From positions 62,001-126,000 of the forward strand of contig CANLII010000002.1 in the NCBI GenBank assembly GCA_947491315.1: a stretch of DNA of 64,000 nucleotides, read 5' to 3'. Numbering within the stretch: position 1 is the first letter of the stretch; every line of letters starts with the position of its first letter. Below are positions 35,254-43,908 of the stretch, piece by piece. This stretch comes from Ignavibacteria bacterium (GTDB lineage: Bacteria; Bacteroidota; Ignavibacteria; Kapaibacteriales; UBA961). The notes beneath the pieces are model-generated. The model saw only the letters and a list, made by a program, of their open reading frames with translations. It did no database searches and was not told the origin of the DNA. A program made the position numbers and the translations under genes.

Positions 35254-36915
35254 TTGCCAAAAGCACCTCTACATATTCCACATAGTCAATATTCAGAATA
35301 TTGCTTTCATGGTATACCTGCCTCTCGCGGTATTGTGAACGGAAATGCAATCGTCATTCACAATGATTTGATTGGTGATTATCAAGAACATATCTCAATA
35401 GATCAGATACCGGATGAACTTGAGCGATTTTCTCAAGCAGTGATCAAGAGTGAACAACAATTCGAACATATCATCTCGATAAGTCGTGAGCAATTTCCTG
35501 CCATGTCTCATATTCTTGAGACATATTCCATGATTCTTATGGATGCAGACATGCATGAATCCATACGAAAGAAAATCAAGGAAGGATATTCAGCCGAAAA
35601 TGCAATCTTCCATAATTTTAATGCACAGAAGCAATTCTTTCTACTAGCAAAAGATCCCATACTCAGTGAAAGAGCAGTAGATTTTGACCATGTAAGTTCA
35701 CAATTACTTTCCGCATTGCGCAATAAAATCATCAGTCATCAAGTTTGTGAAGATAGCATTGTCATTGCAACATCGATTACACCCACCGATATCATGACCT
35801 TCAAGCAGCAAAATTGCAAAGGATTTGCGACGGAAATCGGAGGAATTGCATCACATGCATCAATCCTTTCTCGCTCCCTTTCGATGACCTCTGTTATTGG
35901 CATCAATGATATCGTGCATAAAGTCAAAACCGGTGATACAATCATATTGGATGGCAATAATGGCATCCTGATTGTAAATCCCACCGATGAAACATTGAGT
36001 CAATATCGTCAAAGAAGCATTGAAGAAATTCAATACCGCGCTTCATTGGGTGATCTTGCTCATATGGAATCGAAGACAGAGAAAGGAACGCATATATGCA
36101 TCTCAGCAAATATCGATTCATTGACGGACATTGATGAAGCCATAGCAAATGGTGCCCAAGGAATTGGGTTGCTCAGATCAGAGTTTCAAATTGCACGATA
36201 TGGAAGAATTCCCGATGAGGATACTCAAGTGGAATGGTATTCGACTTGTGCAAAAAAAGTATATCCCGAATTCTGCACAATTCGAGCATTCGACATAGGT
36301 TCAGATAAATTTGCAGAAGGTTTACCAAAGGAAGAAAATCCTGCTTTGGGAGTAAGAGGCATTCGTTTTTTACTCAAGAGGAAGGATTTATTCAAAACAC
36401 AATTGAGAGCCATCATCAGGGCCTCAAAAACAAAAAATGTCAAGCTCATGTTGCCAATGATTACGAATGTATCAGAGGTGCTTCAGACAAAAGAATTACT
36501 GGAGGAGTGTAAAAGTGAATTAGATCAAGAAGGATTTCTGTATGATCCGCATTTGCCCTTTGGGATCATGATTGAAACGCCAGCATCCGCATTGGATATT
36601 GAATCCTTTTTCGAGCATTGTGAATTTTTCAGCATTGGTACGAATGATCTAACGCAGTATATTCTTGCCTCCGATAGAATCAATGAACATGTTGCCGATA
36701 TCTATAATATTTTTCACCCAGTAGTATTCAAACTCATAGGTACTATAGTCAAGGATTGCAACAAAGCCGGAAAAGATATATCTCTCTGCGGAGAACTTGC
36801 AGGTTTTCCCGATGCAACCGATAGATTACTCTCATTGGGATTACAACATATCAGCATTTCCCCACCCCTGATTCCTGGTATAAAAAGAAAAGTAATCAAT
36901 AACCAAATAGTCTGA
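35254..36915 (+). CDS. ptsI: Phosphoenolpyruvate-protein phosphotransferase (PTS enzyme I)
   Basis: Enzyme I takes phosphate from PEP and passes it to HPr. The 553-aa protein has the N-terminal HGIPASRGIVNGNAIVI, the phospho-His site GGIASHASILSRSL near residue 198, GIGLLRSEF, NPALGVRGIRFLL and the PEP-site IGTNDLTQYILASDR. A TTG start (35254) 14 nt after the peptidase stop is the best available. No HPr or EII gene is present, so it may serve a regulatory PTS rather than sugar uptake. It ends 1 nt from the convergent rodA. Confidence 0.92.
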   Translation: MPKAPLHIPHSQYSEYCFHGIPASRGIVNGNAIVIHNDLIGDYQEHISIDQIPDELERFSQAVIKSEQQFEHIISISREQFPAMSHILETYSMILMDADMHESIRKKIKEGYSAENAIFHNFNAQKQFFLLAKDPILSERAVDFDHVSSQLLSALRNKIISHQVCEDSIVIATSITPTDIMTFKQQNCKGFATEIGGIASHASILSRSLSMTSVIGINDIVHKVKTGDTIILDGNNGILIVNPTDETLSQYRQRSIEEIQYRASLGDLAHMESKTEKGTHICISANIDSLTDIDEAIANGAQGIGLLRSEFQIARYGRIPDEDTQVEWYSTCAKKVYPEFCTIRAFDIGSDKFAEGLPKEENPALGVRGIRFLLKRKDLFKTQLRAIIRASKTKNVKLMLPMITNVSEVLQTKELLEECKSELDQEGFLYDPHLPFGIMIETPASALDIESFFEHCEFFSIGTNDLTQYILASDRINEHVADIYNIFHPVVFKLIGTIVKDCNKAGKDISLCGELAGFPDATDRLLSLGLQHISISPPLIPGIKRKVINNQIV

Positions 36916-36916
36916 A

Positions 36917-38194
36917 TCAGACATATTTTCTATCGACTTTTCTTCTGTTTCTATATACATTCAGCACTATTCCTACAGATGCCATATTCATGACGAGTGC
37001 AGAACCACCAGCACTTAAGAATGGAAGTGGAATTCCCATTACGGGAAATGCCCCGATTGCCATACCGATATTCACCGTTGCATGATAGAAAAAGAAAATT
37101 CCCACGGATGCACTTAACATTGAACCAAATGCATTTCCCGATTGTCTTGCAATGCCAATACATTGCATGATGAGGATTGCCAACAGTCCAATGACCAAAA
37201 CTCCTCCAACAAAACCAAATTCTTCGGTTGGAACGCAGAAAATAAAATCTGTCCATTGTTTAGGAATATATCGCAATTGAGTTTGCGACCCATGCAGGAA
37301 TCCTTTGCCCGTTACTCCGCCGCTACCAACAGCCATAATTGATTGTATCACATGATAGCCCCTTCCCCTGGGATCATTATCAGGGTTGAGAAAAGTCTGA
37401 ATACGGCTTTGCTGATGAGGTTTCAATACTCCATACACATATCGAGAGGAGAATCCAATCGCTATGAATACTAGAAGCATTGCTAATGCTTTCATGAGAT
37501 CCCTTTTCAAAAACATTGGGACCGATGCACTGATGATGGATGACACAAATACCCATTCCCTTCCGATGAAACCCATGATCACCGCAATTGGAGCCCCTAC
37601 TAGAAATGTGATGAGATTAATACTAGCGCCACCCCAAAACATCATGCCAAGGAGCATCACACCATAAACGGAAGCACTTCCAAAGTCAGGCTCCAACATG
37701 ATGAGTCCGATTGGAATCGCAAACAACATGATCGGCATAATCAGATCGCTCCAATTGCTGAGGTCTCTACCTCTAGAGGAAATAGAGCGGGCAACAGCCA
37801 ATAGCGTGGCGATTTTCCCAAATTCAGAAGGCTGAAAAGTGATAGGACCGATTGTGAGCCAACTCTTCGATCCATAGACTGTTTTTCCAATCACAATAAC
37901 AGCAATCAGCAGAAGCATTGCAATGCCATAAATAATATAGGCATAGTCAAAGAGCCATCGTTCAGGCATGAACATGATTGCGACCATGACACCGCCCCCA
38001 ACAATCCCGAATAATAACTGTTTGGTGAAATACTCACTCATGCCCGCATCATATGTGGCACTATAAATTGAAATCAAACCCATTGCAAAAAGTAATGTCG
38101 TCACAAGGATCAGTACCCAGTCCAACATCGCATTGGATTGTTTTGAACCCGAAGCAACAAATTCTTCGGTGAAATCATCATAGATGGATTGCAT
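36917..38194 (-). CDS. rodA: Rod-shape peptidoglycan polymerase RodA
   Basis: RodA is the SEDS-family glycosyltransferase that polymerises lipid II in the elongasome. The 425-aa protein has ten or so membrane helices, the early VLILVTTLLFAMGLISIYSA, the conserved TFQPSEFGKIATLL, GVLKPHQQSRIQTFLNPDND and FIFCVPTEEFGFVGG with catalytic-loop features, and the late AIGAFPVMGIPLPFLSAGGS. The gene follows a CobC-like phosphatase by 14 nt on the same strand and meets ptsI tail-to-tail. Confidence 0.94.
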   Translation of the reverse strand: MQSIYDDFTEEFVASGSKQSNAMLDWVLILVTTLLFAMGLISIYSATYDAGMSEYFTKQLLFGIVGGGVMVAIMFMPERWLFDYAYIIYGIAMLLLIAVIVIGKTVYGSKSWLTIGPITFQPSEFGKIATLLAVARSISSRGRDLSNWSDLIMPIMLFAIPIGLIMLEPDFGSASVYGVMLLGMMFWGGASINLITFLVGAPIAVIMGFIGREWVFVSSIISASVPMFLKRDLMKALAMLLVFIAIGFSSRYVYGVLKPHQQSRIQTFLNPDNDPRGRGYHVIQSIMAVGSGGVTGKGFLHGSQTQLRYIPKQWTDFIFCVPTEEFGFVGGVLVIGLLAILIMQCIGIARQSGNAFGSMLSASVGIFFFYHATVNIGMAIGAFPVMGIPLPFLSAGGSALVMNMASVGIVLNVYRNRRKVDRKYV

Positions 38195-38208
38195 GATAGA
38201 TTCTACTA

Positions 38209-38778
38209 TTAAACGCGATTGATATATTCCACGGTGACCGAATCGCCATCCGTACTGATCTTTGTGATGCTTCCGAAAGCAATGTGGATGTCGAATGTTC
38301 TTTGATATGGAATCTCAAGCACATATGACAAAATTGCACGAATAACACTCGCATGTGTAGAGATAACGACTGTTTTATAATTCTTTGTGATGATATCCTC
38401 AAAGAAGTCTTTCACTCGCAAAATCAGTTGTGTATAAGACTCACCTTCGGGAACAGAATGAAATACAACATCGCGCATCCATTCCTGAAGCTCCACTTCA
38501 TCGATCTCTTCCCATTTTTTCCTCTCCCAAACACCGAAATTCAAGTCAGATAATCGATCATCCTGCATTGCAGGCCTTTTACTGATGAACTCAGCTAGCT
38601 GGATACAACGACGGGTCGGACTCGAAAAATACACCGCATGCATTTTATCGGGCACAAGCTTCATTGTATCCGAAGCTTCTTGCAAAAAGCTTGAAGCTAC
38701 AGGAATTTCAGTTTGACCATAGCAAACATTATTATCAACTGCTACGGTTGTATGTCTTAAGAAATAGAGATCCATCAT
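38209..38778 (-). CDS. Histidine phosphatase, CobC (alpha-ribazole phosphatase)-like
   Basis: A 189-aa phosphoglycerate-mutase-fold phosphatase. The phospho-His motif is LYFLRHTT (RHT, as in several CobC proteins, rather than RHG), followed by NNVCYGQTEIPVA, which resembles CobC more than general phosphatases. SSPTRRCIQLAEF, LSDLNFGVWE and ISTHASVIRAIL complete the active site. CobC removes phosphate from alpha-ribazole phosphate in lower-ligand assembly of cobalamin, which fits the B12-riboswitch gene just upstream. A TATTTTTG promoter element precedes this gene, so it may also be transcribed alone. ATG 38775 with GGTGA is an alternative start. Confidence 0.75.
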   Translation of the reverse strand: MMDLYFLRHTTVAVDNNVCYGQTEIPVASSFLQEASDTMKLVPDKMHAVYFSSPTRRCIQLAEFISKRPAMQDDRLSDLNFGVWERKKWEEIDEVELQEWMRDVVFHSVPEGESYTQLILRVKDFFEDIITKNYKTVVISTHASVIRAILSYVLEIPYQRTFDIHIAFGSITKISTDGDSVTVEYINRV

Positions 38779-38804
38779 TTCACCGGGAAGAATTCAATGA
38801 TGTG

Positions 38805-38812
38805 CAAAAATA
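38805..38812 (-). promoter_or_regulatory. Bacteroidota-type -7 element upstream of the CobC-like gene
   Basis: TATTTTTG on the minus strand lies 26 nt before the ATG. No clear -33 box is seen. It makes independent transcription of the phosphatase and rodA possible. Confidence 0.45.
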
Positions 38813-38856
38813 CCATAATTCTTCCCTTTTCACGGAGAATCTTGGGGATTTATTGA

Positions 38857-40185
38857 TTATTGCAGGTGCAGAAGCAATTCATTCTTTGTAGTCTTTGGTG
38901 CATTCACATGAATGCCATATAATCCTTGAGGAAAATCTTGCATCGAGAATTGGAAAAAATGACCAGACATGGCTCTTGACGCCACTACTTTGCCATGTGC
39001 ATCAATCACTCGTATATCAGCATTCGCAAGATTCATTTCTGAAGTGATTGTACATATACCTTGGTTCAAAGTAATTGAGATGCCTGAATCAATTTTATCT
39101 TGAATTGAAGTCAAACCAATATCAAATATGGCAATTGTCGAATCAGATGCATATTCTCCTTTTTTATACGCATTGCAAGCCCAAAGTTTGCCATCAATTA
39201 TTGCCAATCCTTCAGGTTTTCCAGCCGGTTCCAAAATTCCCAAAACATCACCACTTATGTAAGAAGCAATACGAATATCTGAAGCATATGTAGAAACAAA
39301 TACTCTATTCGTTATGGTGTCAATCACAACTTCTCGAGGACCATCATAACCGGTGGTTCCGGTTGCATATCCCGGTAAAACTGTATTTGTGGCCAGATTG
39401 ACTGGAATAATCTCATGAGAACCATTCATGACAGTAAGCGCTAGTTGATCCTGAATGATAAAGAAATTGCCTGTATCACCGAGATCAAAGAAATCAGTCT
39501 TGAAAGGCAATGCTGAAGATGGAGTCGGTAAGAGCCTATACAATTTGGAATTTTTTCCTCCAAATGTTCCCTCGCAAAGGATAGCAAATTCCACTTCACC
39601 TAGCAGATTTCGGAAAGGTTTAATCATTTGAGGGTTAATCCCGACTTCGGTTTCCGCAATGATTTTTTTGTCCGAAATGCTATACAGACCGAAGGTTCCA
39701 TTTTGAGTGAATGAAGTTTTATGAGACATTGCAATAACCGTTTGTTCTTCACCACCCAAGTTTAGGGAAAGAATACTTATCGCAGTGATTATTGATTGTG
39801 GATTTGGAAGAGTCAATATGGTGGAATCGATCAATTGCTGTGATGTCACATCATAGACTTCAATAGAATTTCCATTGGGATTATAGAAATTCGTCTTCGT
39901 GAATGCAGGTCTGAAAGGAAGGGAGAAATATGTGTGTGTGATATCTCTGCGAGCAATAAGATTTCCAGATTGTGCGTGATACTTCAACCAAGAAGCGGGT
40001 AATTCACCATTATTGGGTTCATAGATACCATCAAAGTCGATATCATTTCCATTACAAAACACATGGACCGTATCATCAACTTGATGAATGGAAAGGGGTT
40101 GAAAACCTGTTGGAAGAAGCTTCGGCACTTGTGCTTGGAGCACGGAAGAAGTGAGAAGCAAAGCAGCGAGGATGAACTTTTTCAT
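38857..40185 (-). CDS. T9SS-exported YncE/DUF5074-like beta-propeller under a cobalamin riboswitch (putative BtuG-like B12 capture protein)
   Basis: A 442-aa exported protein. The signal peptide MKKFILAALLLTSSVLQAQ is followed by about 340 residues of repeating beta-propeller blades. The clearest are YncE-like: SIEVYDVTSQQLIDSTIL, YDGPREVVIDTITNRVFVST and KPEGLAIIDGKLWACNAYKK. The last 75 or so residues are a T9SS type A sorting domain (IRVIDAHGKVVAS, FPQGLYGIHVN). A cobalamin riboswitch lies in its 5' leader, and AAGGA sits 7 nt before the ATG. In Bacteroides the riboswitch-controlled YncE-like BtuG is a surface lipoprotein that captures B12; here the anchor would be T9SS. B12 binding is inferred, not shown. 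No btuB-type receptor is nearby. Confidence 0.8.
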   Translation of the reverse strand: MKKFILAALLLTSSVLQAQVPKLLPTGFQPLSIHQVDDTVHVFCNGNDIDFDGIYEPNNGELPASWLKYHAQSGNLIARRDITHTYFSLPFRPAFTKTNFYNPNGNSIEVYDVTSQQLIDSTILTLPNPQSIITAISILSLNLGGEEQTVIAMSHKTSFTQNGTFGLYSISDKKIIAETEVGINPQMIKPFRNLLGEVEFAILCEGTFGGKNSKLYRLLPTPSSALPFKTDFFDLGDTGNFFIIQDQLALTVMNGSHEIIPVNLATNTVLPGYATGTTGYDGPREVVIDTITNRVFVSTYASDIRIASYISGDVLGILEPAGKPEGLAIIDGKLWACNAYKKGEYASDSTIAIFDIGLTSIQDKIDSGISITLNQGICTITSEMNLANADIRVIDAHGKVVASRAMSGHFFQFSMQDFPQGLYGIHVNAPKTTKNELLLHLQ

Positions 40186-40328
40186 GAGATATTCCTTGCG
40201 ATTGCCTCGAAAGAAAAGGAATTATCATGATGCCCACGCATGATGTGGAGTATATCATGCATGGCAAAGCCATAAAACCATCTCATTCGTGGAGCGCGAA
40301 TGTTGTCTTAAAGACAATGATGTAAAAA
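40186..40328 (-). promoter_or_regulatory. Hairpin-rich leader (expression platform) between the cobalamin aptamer and the propeller gene
   Basis: In the transcribed direction the 143-nt leader holds four small hairpins: TTGTCT/AGACAA (40303-40317), CATTCG/CGAATG (40284-40302), ATGGC/GCCAT (40261-40273) and GCATGAT/ATCATGC (40238-40260), then the ribosome site AAGGA (40193-40197). No hairpin is followed by a T-run, so translational rather than transcriptional control is more likely. Confidence 0.55.
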
Positions 40329-40434
40329 CACGAGGCAGGTTTCCTGACTTTCCATCAAAGATGGTTCACAGTTGCGCCACAGTACCCGATTTTCACGGGT
40401 TTCCCTATTCTCCTCTCAAAAGAGGCACCTCATG
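40329..40434 (-). ncRNA. Cobalamin (B12) riboswitch aptamer
   Basis: On the minus strand this stretch reads as a cobalamin aptamer: GAGGTGCC at the 5' side, GAATAGGGAAACCCGTGAAA, TACTGTGGCGCAACTGTGA in the core, and the B12 box as AGTCAGGAAACCTGCC. P1 can form between CATGAGG and CCTCGTG at the two ends (7 bp with one G-U). It begins 14 nt after the stop of the Wzz-like gene and lies in the leader of the beta-propeller gene. In this class, bound cobalamin normally shuts off expression. Confidence 0.93.
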
Positions 40435-40448
40435 ATGTAAAATGTATA

Positions 40449-41624
40449 TCAATCAACAGATAATTGTGTCTTCTGAGATTGAATGCTTCGAAAAATACTA
40501 TATCCGAATGCAATCACCAAACCTGCACACATTGTAAGAAATGCGAAAACAAGTCTTTTGGGTGAAATCTGCTTTCTGGAAGGAATGCCAGCTTCAATGA
40601 TTTGTATCGCCGGAACATCTCTGACTTCTTGAATATATTCTTGAGTCCTCTGGGATTGCAAATATGCATTGATCTGCTCCATGATTTTGATATCTCGAAG
40701 CATAGTGACATAAGTCTTAGACAATGCAGGCAATCTGGAAAATGGAATGGAAAATGCATCACTTGACACACCCCCATTTTGCACTTTGGAGTATTGACTT
40801 CTCAATGAAGCAACTTTCTTTTGTAAAAGAGCAATTGCGGGCGCATCAGCTTGATATTGCTGCCCAGCAACGGATAATTCAATTTGTGCTTTTGATAATT
40901 CAGCACCGGCAGCAACTGCACTTTCCACGAGAGCTTTTGCTTGATTCTCGAGCTCCAATACTTTATTCTGCTGTTGAAACATTTGCATTGTTTCATAGGC
41001 AGAGTCAAGTGAAACACGATTTTGAAACATGAGCGTATCGATGAATATCCTTGCTCTTCTTGCAGATGTCATGCTCTTATTTTTAATTAAATCATCAATC
41101 CCAGATGAAGCTTTATTTGCAATGATGGAGGCCATGATTGCGGCTTGTCTTTTCTCAAGTGTACCGGGAAAAAATGTGCTTGTCCATTGCGCTTCTATAA
41201 TAACAATCCCGCTTCTGCGAGTATCGATGTTCAGTGATTCTTGAATCGCTTCTGCTTTCTCTTCTTCTGGTATTGCGGAAAACAGAGCGAATGTATCGAG
41301 CGCTTTGGATTTCACAATAGATTCAGCGAGTGATCTCGACAAAACAATCTCAGGAGAAAGAAAACTATTTTTGGCATCTGTGCCGGGAAGCATTCCACCT
41401 AATCCGCCGGGGAGAGAACCGGACAGCAGTGAAGCCAAACCCATTCCGGAATTTTTTTGATCAGCCGGTAGCACCATGACTGTGGAGAGATATGTATGCG
41501 GTATCACATAACTCAAACCCAAGCCGATCAAAAGCGAAACGAAAGATATGATGACTATGCTTTTTAATCGCTTTTGTAGATAATGAATCAAAGTTGGAGA
41601 TTCTGTTGTATTCATTGATATCAC
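40449..41624 (-). CDS. Wzz/GNVR-type polysaccharide co-polymerase
   Basis: A 391-aa inner-membrane protein controlling polysaccharide chain length or export. An N-terminal transmembrane helix (SIVIISFVSLLIGLGLSYVI) is followed by a long periplasmic coiled-coil-rich region and a C-terminal helix (RLVFAFLTMCAGLVIAFGYS) preceded by the Pro-rich IPSRKQISPKR motif typical of Wzz. No cytoplasmic tyrosine kinase domain is attached. The GTG start overlaps the upstream SLBB gene stop (GTGA); the ATG at 41615 is an alternative. It is the last gene of the overlapping export operon before the cobalamin riboswitch. Confidence 0.88.
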   Translation of the reverse strand: MISMNTTESPTLIHYLQKRLKSIVIISFVSLLIGLGLSYVIPHTYLSTVMVLPADQKNSGMGLASLLSGSLPGGLGGMLPGTDAKNSFLSPEIVLSRSLAESIVKSKALDTFALFSAIPEEEKAEAIQESLNIDTRRSGIVIIEAQWTSTFFPGTLEKRQAAIMASIIANKASSGIDDLIKNKSMTSARRARIFIDTLMFQNRVSLDSAYETMQMFQQQNKVLELENQAKALVESAVAAGAELSKAQIELSVAGQQYQADAPAIALLQKKVASLRSQYSKVQNGGVSSDAFSIPFSRLPALSKTYVTMLRDIKIMEQINAYLQSQRTQEYIQEVRDVPAIQIIEAGIPSRKQISPKRLVFAFLTMCAGLVIAFGYSIFRSIQSQKTQLSVD

Positions 41625-43279
41625 TTTGATTGTTGAGATAATGTATACAAAACCCCAACGACAGTCACAATCTGTGCGGTGATGGTCAAGGCCATGCTGA
41701 GAATCTGTGAGAAAGTCACTTTGGACTCCGGAATCTCAGGAACCAAGATTTGATCACCGGGTTGTAATTCATAATCATCATCATCAGCAATAAATTGTTC
41801 ACCTCTTTGCTTCAAAATCAATGTTTCATCTTCATCTGCACGGGTGGAAAATCCACCGGCTGATTTGATATAATCTAGATAGGAAAATTGAGGATTGAAT
41901 TTGATTCTTCCGGGGTTTTTCACTTTACCGAACACATTGATGAAATCTTTTTTTCTGGTGATATGGATGGAGTCCTCATGCTCTAATGGCATTTGAGAAA
42001 TACCCTTTGACTGTTGCGATGAAAAATCTACAGCAATCATGCCGCGAATCTCTCTTTTCTTTTCCCGCATGAAGGCTTTTTCTCTTTCTGAAAGTGCATC
42101 TGGAGGAAGAGCCATCAATCTCCAATATTCAATGTCATACACATTATTATCATCACTTTGTCTAATCAAAAGCGAACTCTGGGGATATGCTTCTTTGGTT
42201 AATCCACCCGCTCTTTTAATCAATTCATGAATGTTCACGCTTTCCGGATCAATCGCATAGCGTCCGGGATTCATGACTTCACCTGTTACTGAAACAGTAT
42301 GCGGTTCTCTCCATTCATATTTCTTACGAATTGCTATTCTGTCGCCGGATTCCAGTGGGAAGTCTGCAGCACTCGCATTGACAAACCATGTTTTGATAGT
42401 TCTATTATCTTCATTGAATCTTGAAATTTCGATGGAGTCCATTCGAGCTGTTTCGAGCATTCCACCTGCAGATATAATGGCCGTTGAAAACATTTCACCT
42501 TCTTTAAACTCGAATGTTCCGGGTTTACCAACTTCTCCGCTCACTTCATACGTCAAATTTGCAGATTGAGACGGAACAAATATCACATCCCCTCCATTCA
42601 AGAATGGATTTCTTGTTTTTTCACCTTTATAAAAGAAGTCATGTAAATCAACAGGAATTGATTGAGTTTGGGAAGATGACAATGAACGAGTGATGATAAT
42701 TTTTCTCATTGATGCATCATACATCAATCCACCTGCTCTATCGATGACTTCAGATACTCTGTCTGCAGGAGTGGCTGGAATAATTCCCGGTTTTCGAATG
42801 GCACCTCTCACAAACACTTTGAATGTGCGCATTTTTCGAAGTGACAAAGAAACCGACGAAGTTTTTAGTACTTTCATCACTTCCGCACTTACCAAAGATT
42901 CCGCATCCAATAGAGATAAGCCACCAATCTTGATGGCGCCTATACCTGGTATGATGATTCTTCCATCGGGAGAAACAGGTATGTCCATATGGGATGGAAT
43001 TTCCGGTTTGTATAGAATCGGCGCGATAAAAACAGTCAAAATATCATTCGGGCCAAGAATATAGTAAGCAGGATCTACCGTTGTTTCAACCAAACCAAGT
43101 GTTTCTTTAGAAAGTAGTTCTGCCTTTTCAAGTGCGGTGGTATCATACTCTCCAGGTTTCATCATTCCGGGTTTAGGCAGTTTGAATGCTCCCGTAACCT
43201 GAGCAGTGAGAATATTCCTTTGGAACAGGAATAAGAGTAAAGAAAGGAGAATGCAATACAAATATTTCATTATGATCAT
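41621..43279 (-). CDS. Polysaccharide export protein (Wza-like) with four SLBB repeats
   Basis: A roughly 552-aa exported protein with the Poly_export domain (YILGPNDILTVFIAPILY, SPDGRIIIPGIGAIKIGG) and four SLBB-type repeats, recognisable by RGAIRKPGIIP, SGEVGKPGTFEF, TGEVMNPGRYAI and FGKVKNPGRIKF. It ends in a hydrophobic helix (ILSMALTITAQIVTVVGVLY) that could form an outer-membrane helical barrel as in Wza. The start at 43279 (ATGA overlap with the upstream lipoprotein gene) gives a good signal peptide; the tracked start is too early. It forms the periplasmic/outer-membrane exit for an exopolysaccharide with the Wzz-like partner. Confidence 0.9.
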   Translation of the reverse strand: MIIMKYLYCILLSLLLFLFQRNILTAQVTGAFKLPKPGMMKPGEYDTTALEKAELLSKETLGLVETTVDPAYYILGPNDILTVFIAPILYKPEIPSHMDIPVSPDGRIIIPGIGAIKIGGLSLLDAESLVSAEVMKVLKTSSVSLSLRKMRTFKVFVRGAIRKPGIIPATPADRVSEVIDRAGGLMYDASMRKIIITRSLSSSQTQSIPVDLHDFFYKGEKTRNPFLNGGDVIFVPSQSANLTYEVSGEVGKPGTFEFKEGEMFSTAIISAGGMLETARMDSIEISRFNEDNRTIKTWFVNASAADFPLESGDRIAIRKKYEWREPHTVSVTGEVMNPGRYAIDPESVNIHELIKRAGGLTKEAYPQSSLLIRQSDDNNVYDIEYWRLMALPPDALSEREKAFMREKKREIRGMIAVDFSSQQSKGISQMPLEHEDSIHITRKKDFINVFGKVKNPGRIKFNPQFSYLDYIKSAGGFSTRADEDETLILKQRGEQFIADDDDYELQPGDQILVPEIPESKVTFSQILSMALTITAQIVTVVGVLYTLSQQSK

Positions 43280-43908
43280 CGAATGCTTGGTCTTGTGAGT
43301 CGCATGGGAAGGAATTCCAAACCATTGACTGCAACTTTGGAATATGGCAAAGAATTCGTAAAAACGAACTCCGTACCAATACTTTCGGTCGTAAATATAC
43401 ATGGTTTTGCGCAACCTATCTCAATTCTGATGGTTTTTCCTTCTGAGTCAATTTTAATCAGTTCTTCCACACCAGGAACTGCTTTAATGGTATCTGTTTG
43501 CATCACTATCCGCTCACCATCACGAATGAGTATGCCTTTTTGGGTATAATCTAATGTGATTCCCGGCAAAGTTGAATCACCTTTGATTGTTTTTCTGAGA
43601 ATAATTCTGAGTCCCTCGCCTTTCAATACAGAAGTATTCATGAGCAAACGGAAATCTGTTATTCTTGGGACAGAAAGCGCCACTCTGCCATCTTCTTTCA
43701 AGACATATCCATTTTCATAGACGATATCGACTGTTTCAAGTGGTGACATGACTTGTCCCAAACAACGAATAAAAAAACCGCTTCTCCATTCAAATGAATC
43801 GGGTGCTGGTGGCAGTAAACTATCCAAATACTCCATGCATCCGCTCAGAAGAACCATAGAAGCAGTAAATCCAATCAAGCATAAACGCATTATGTTCTTA
43901 TTTGCCAT
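43276..43908 (-). CDS. Unrecognised lipoprotein in the polysaccharide-export operon
   Basis: A 210-aa lipoprotein with no family I recognise. The signal peptide ends in a lipobox (MVLLSGC), and the mature chain looks beta-rich, without membrane segments or repeats. The start at 43908 (MANKNIMRLC) overlaps the end of the upstream lipoprotein/barrel gene and replaces a tracked start that is too early; 43890 is an alternative. Its stop overlaps the SLBB gene start (ATGA). This strongly suggests it works with the exporter, perhaps as an outer-membrane accessory, but that is inference from position only. Confidence 0.6.
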   Translation of the reverse strand: MANKNIMRLCLIGFTASMVLLSGCMEYLDSLLPPAPDSFEWRSGFFIRCLGQVMSPLETVDIVYENGYVLKEDGRVALSVPRITDFRLLMNTSVLKGEGLRIILRKTIKGDSTLPGITLDYTQKGILIRDGERIVMQTDTIKAVPGVEELIKIDSEGKTIRIEIGCAKPCIFTTESIGTEFVFTNSLPYSKVAVNGLEFLPMRLTRPSIR

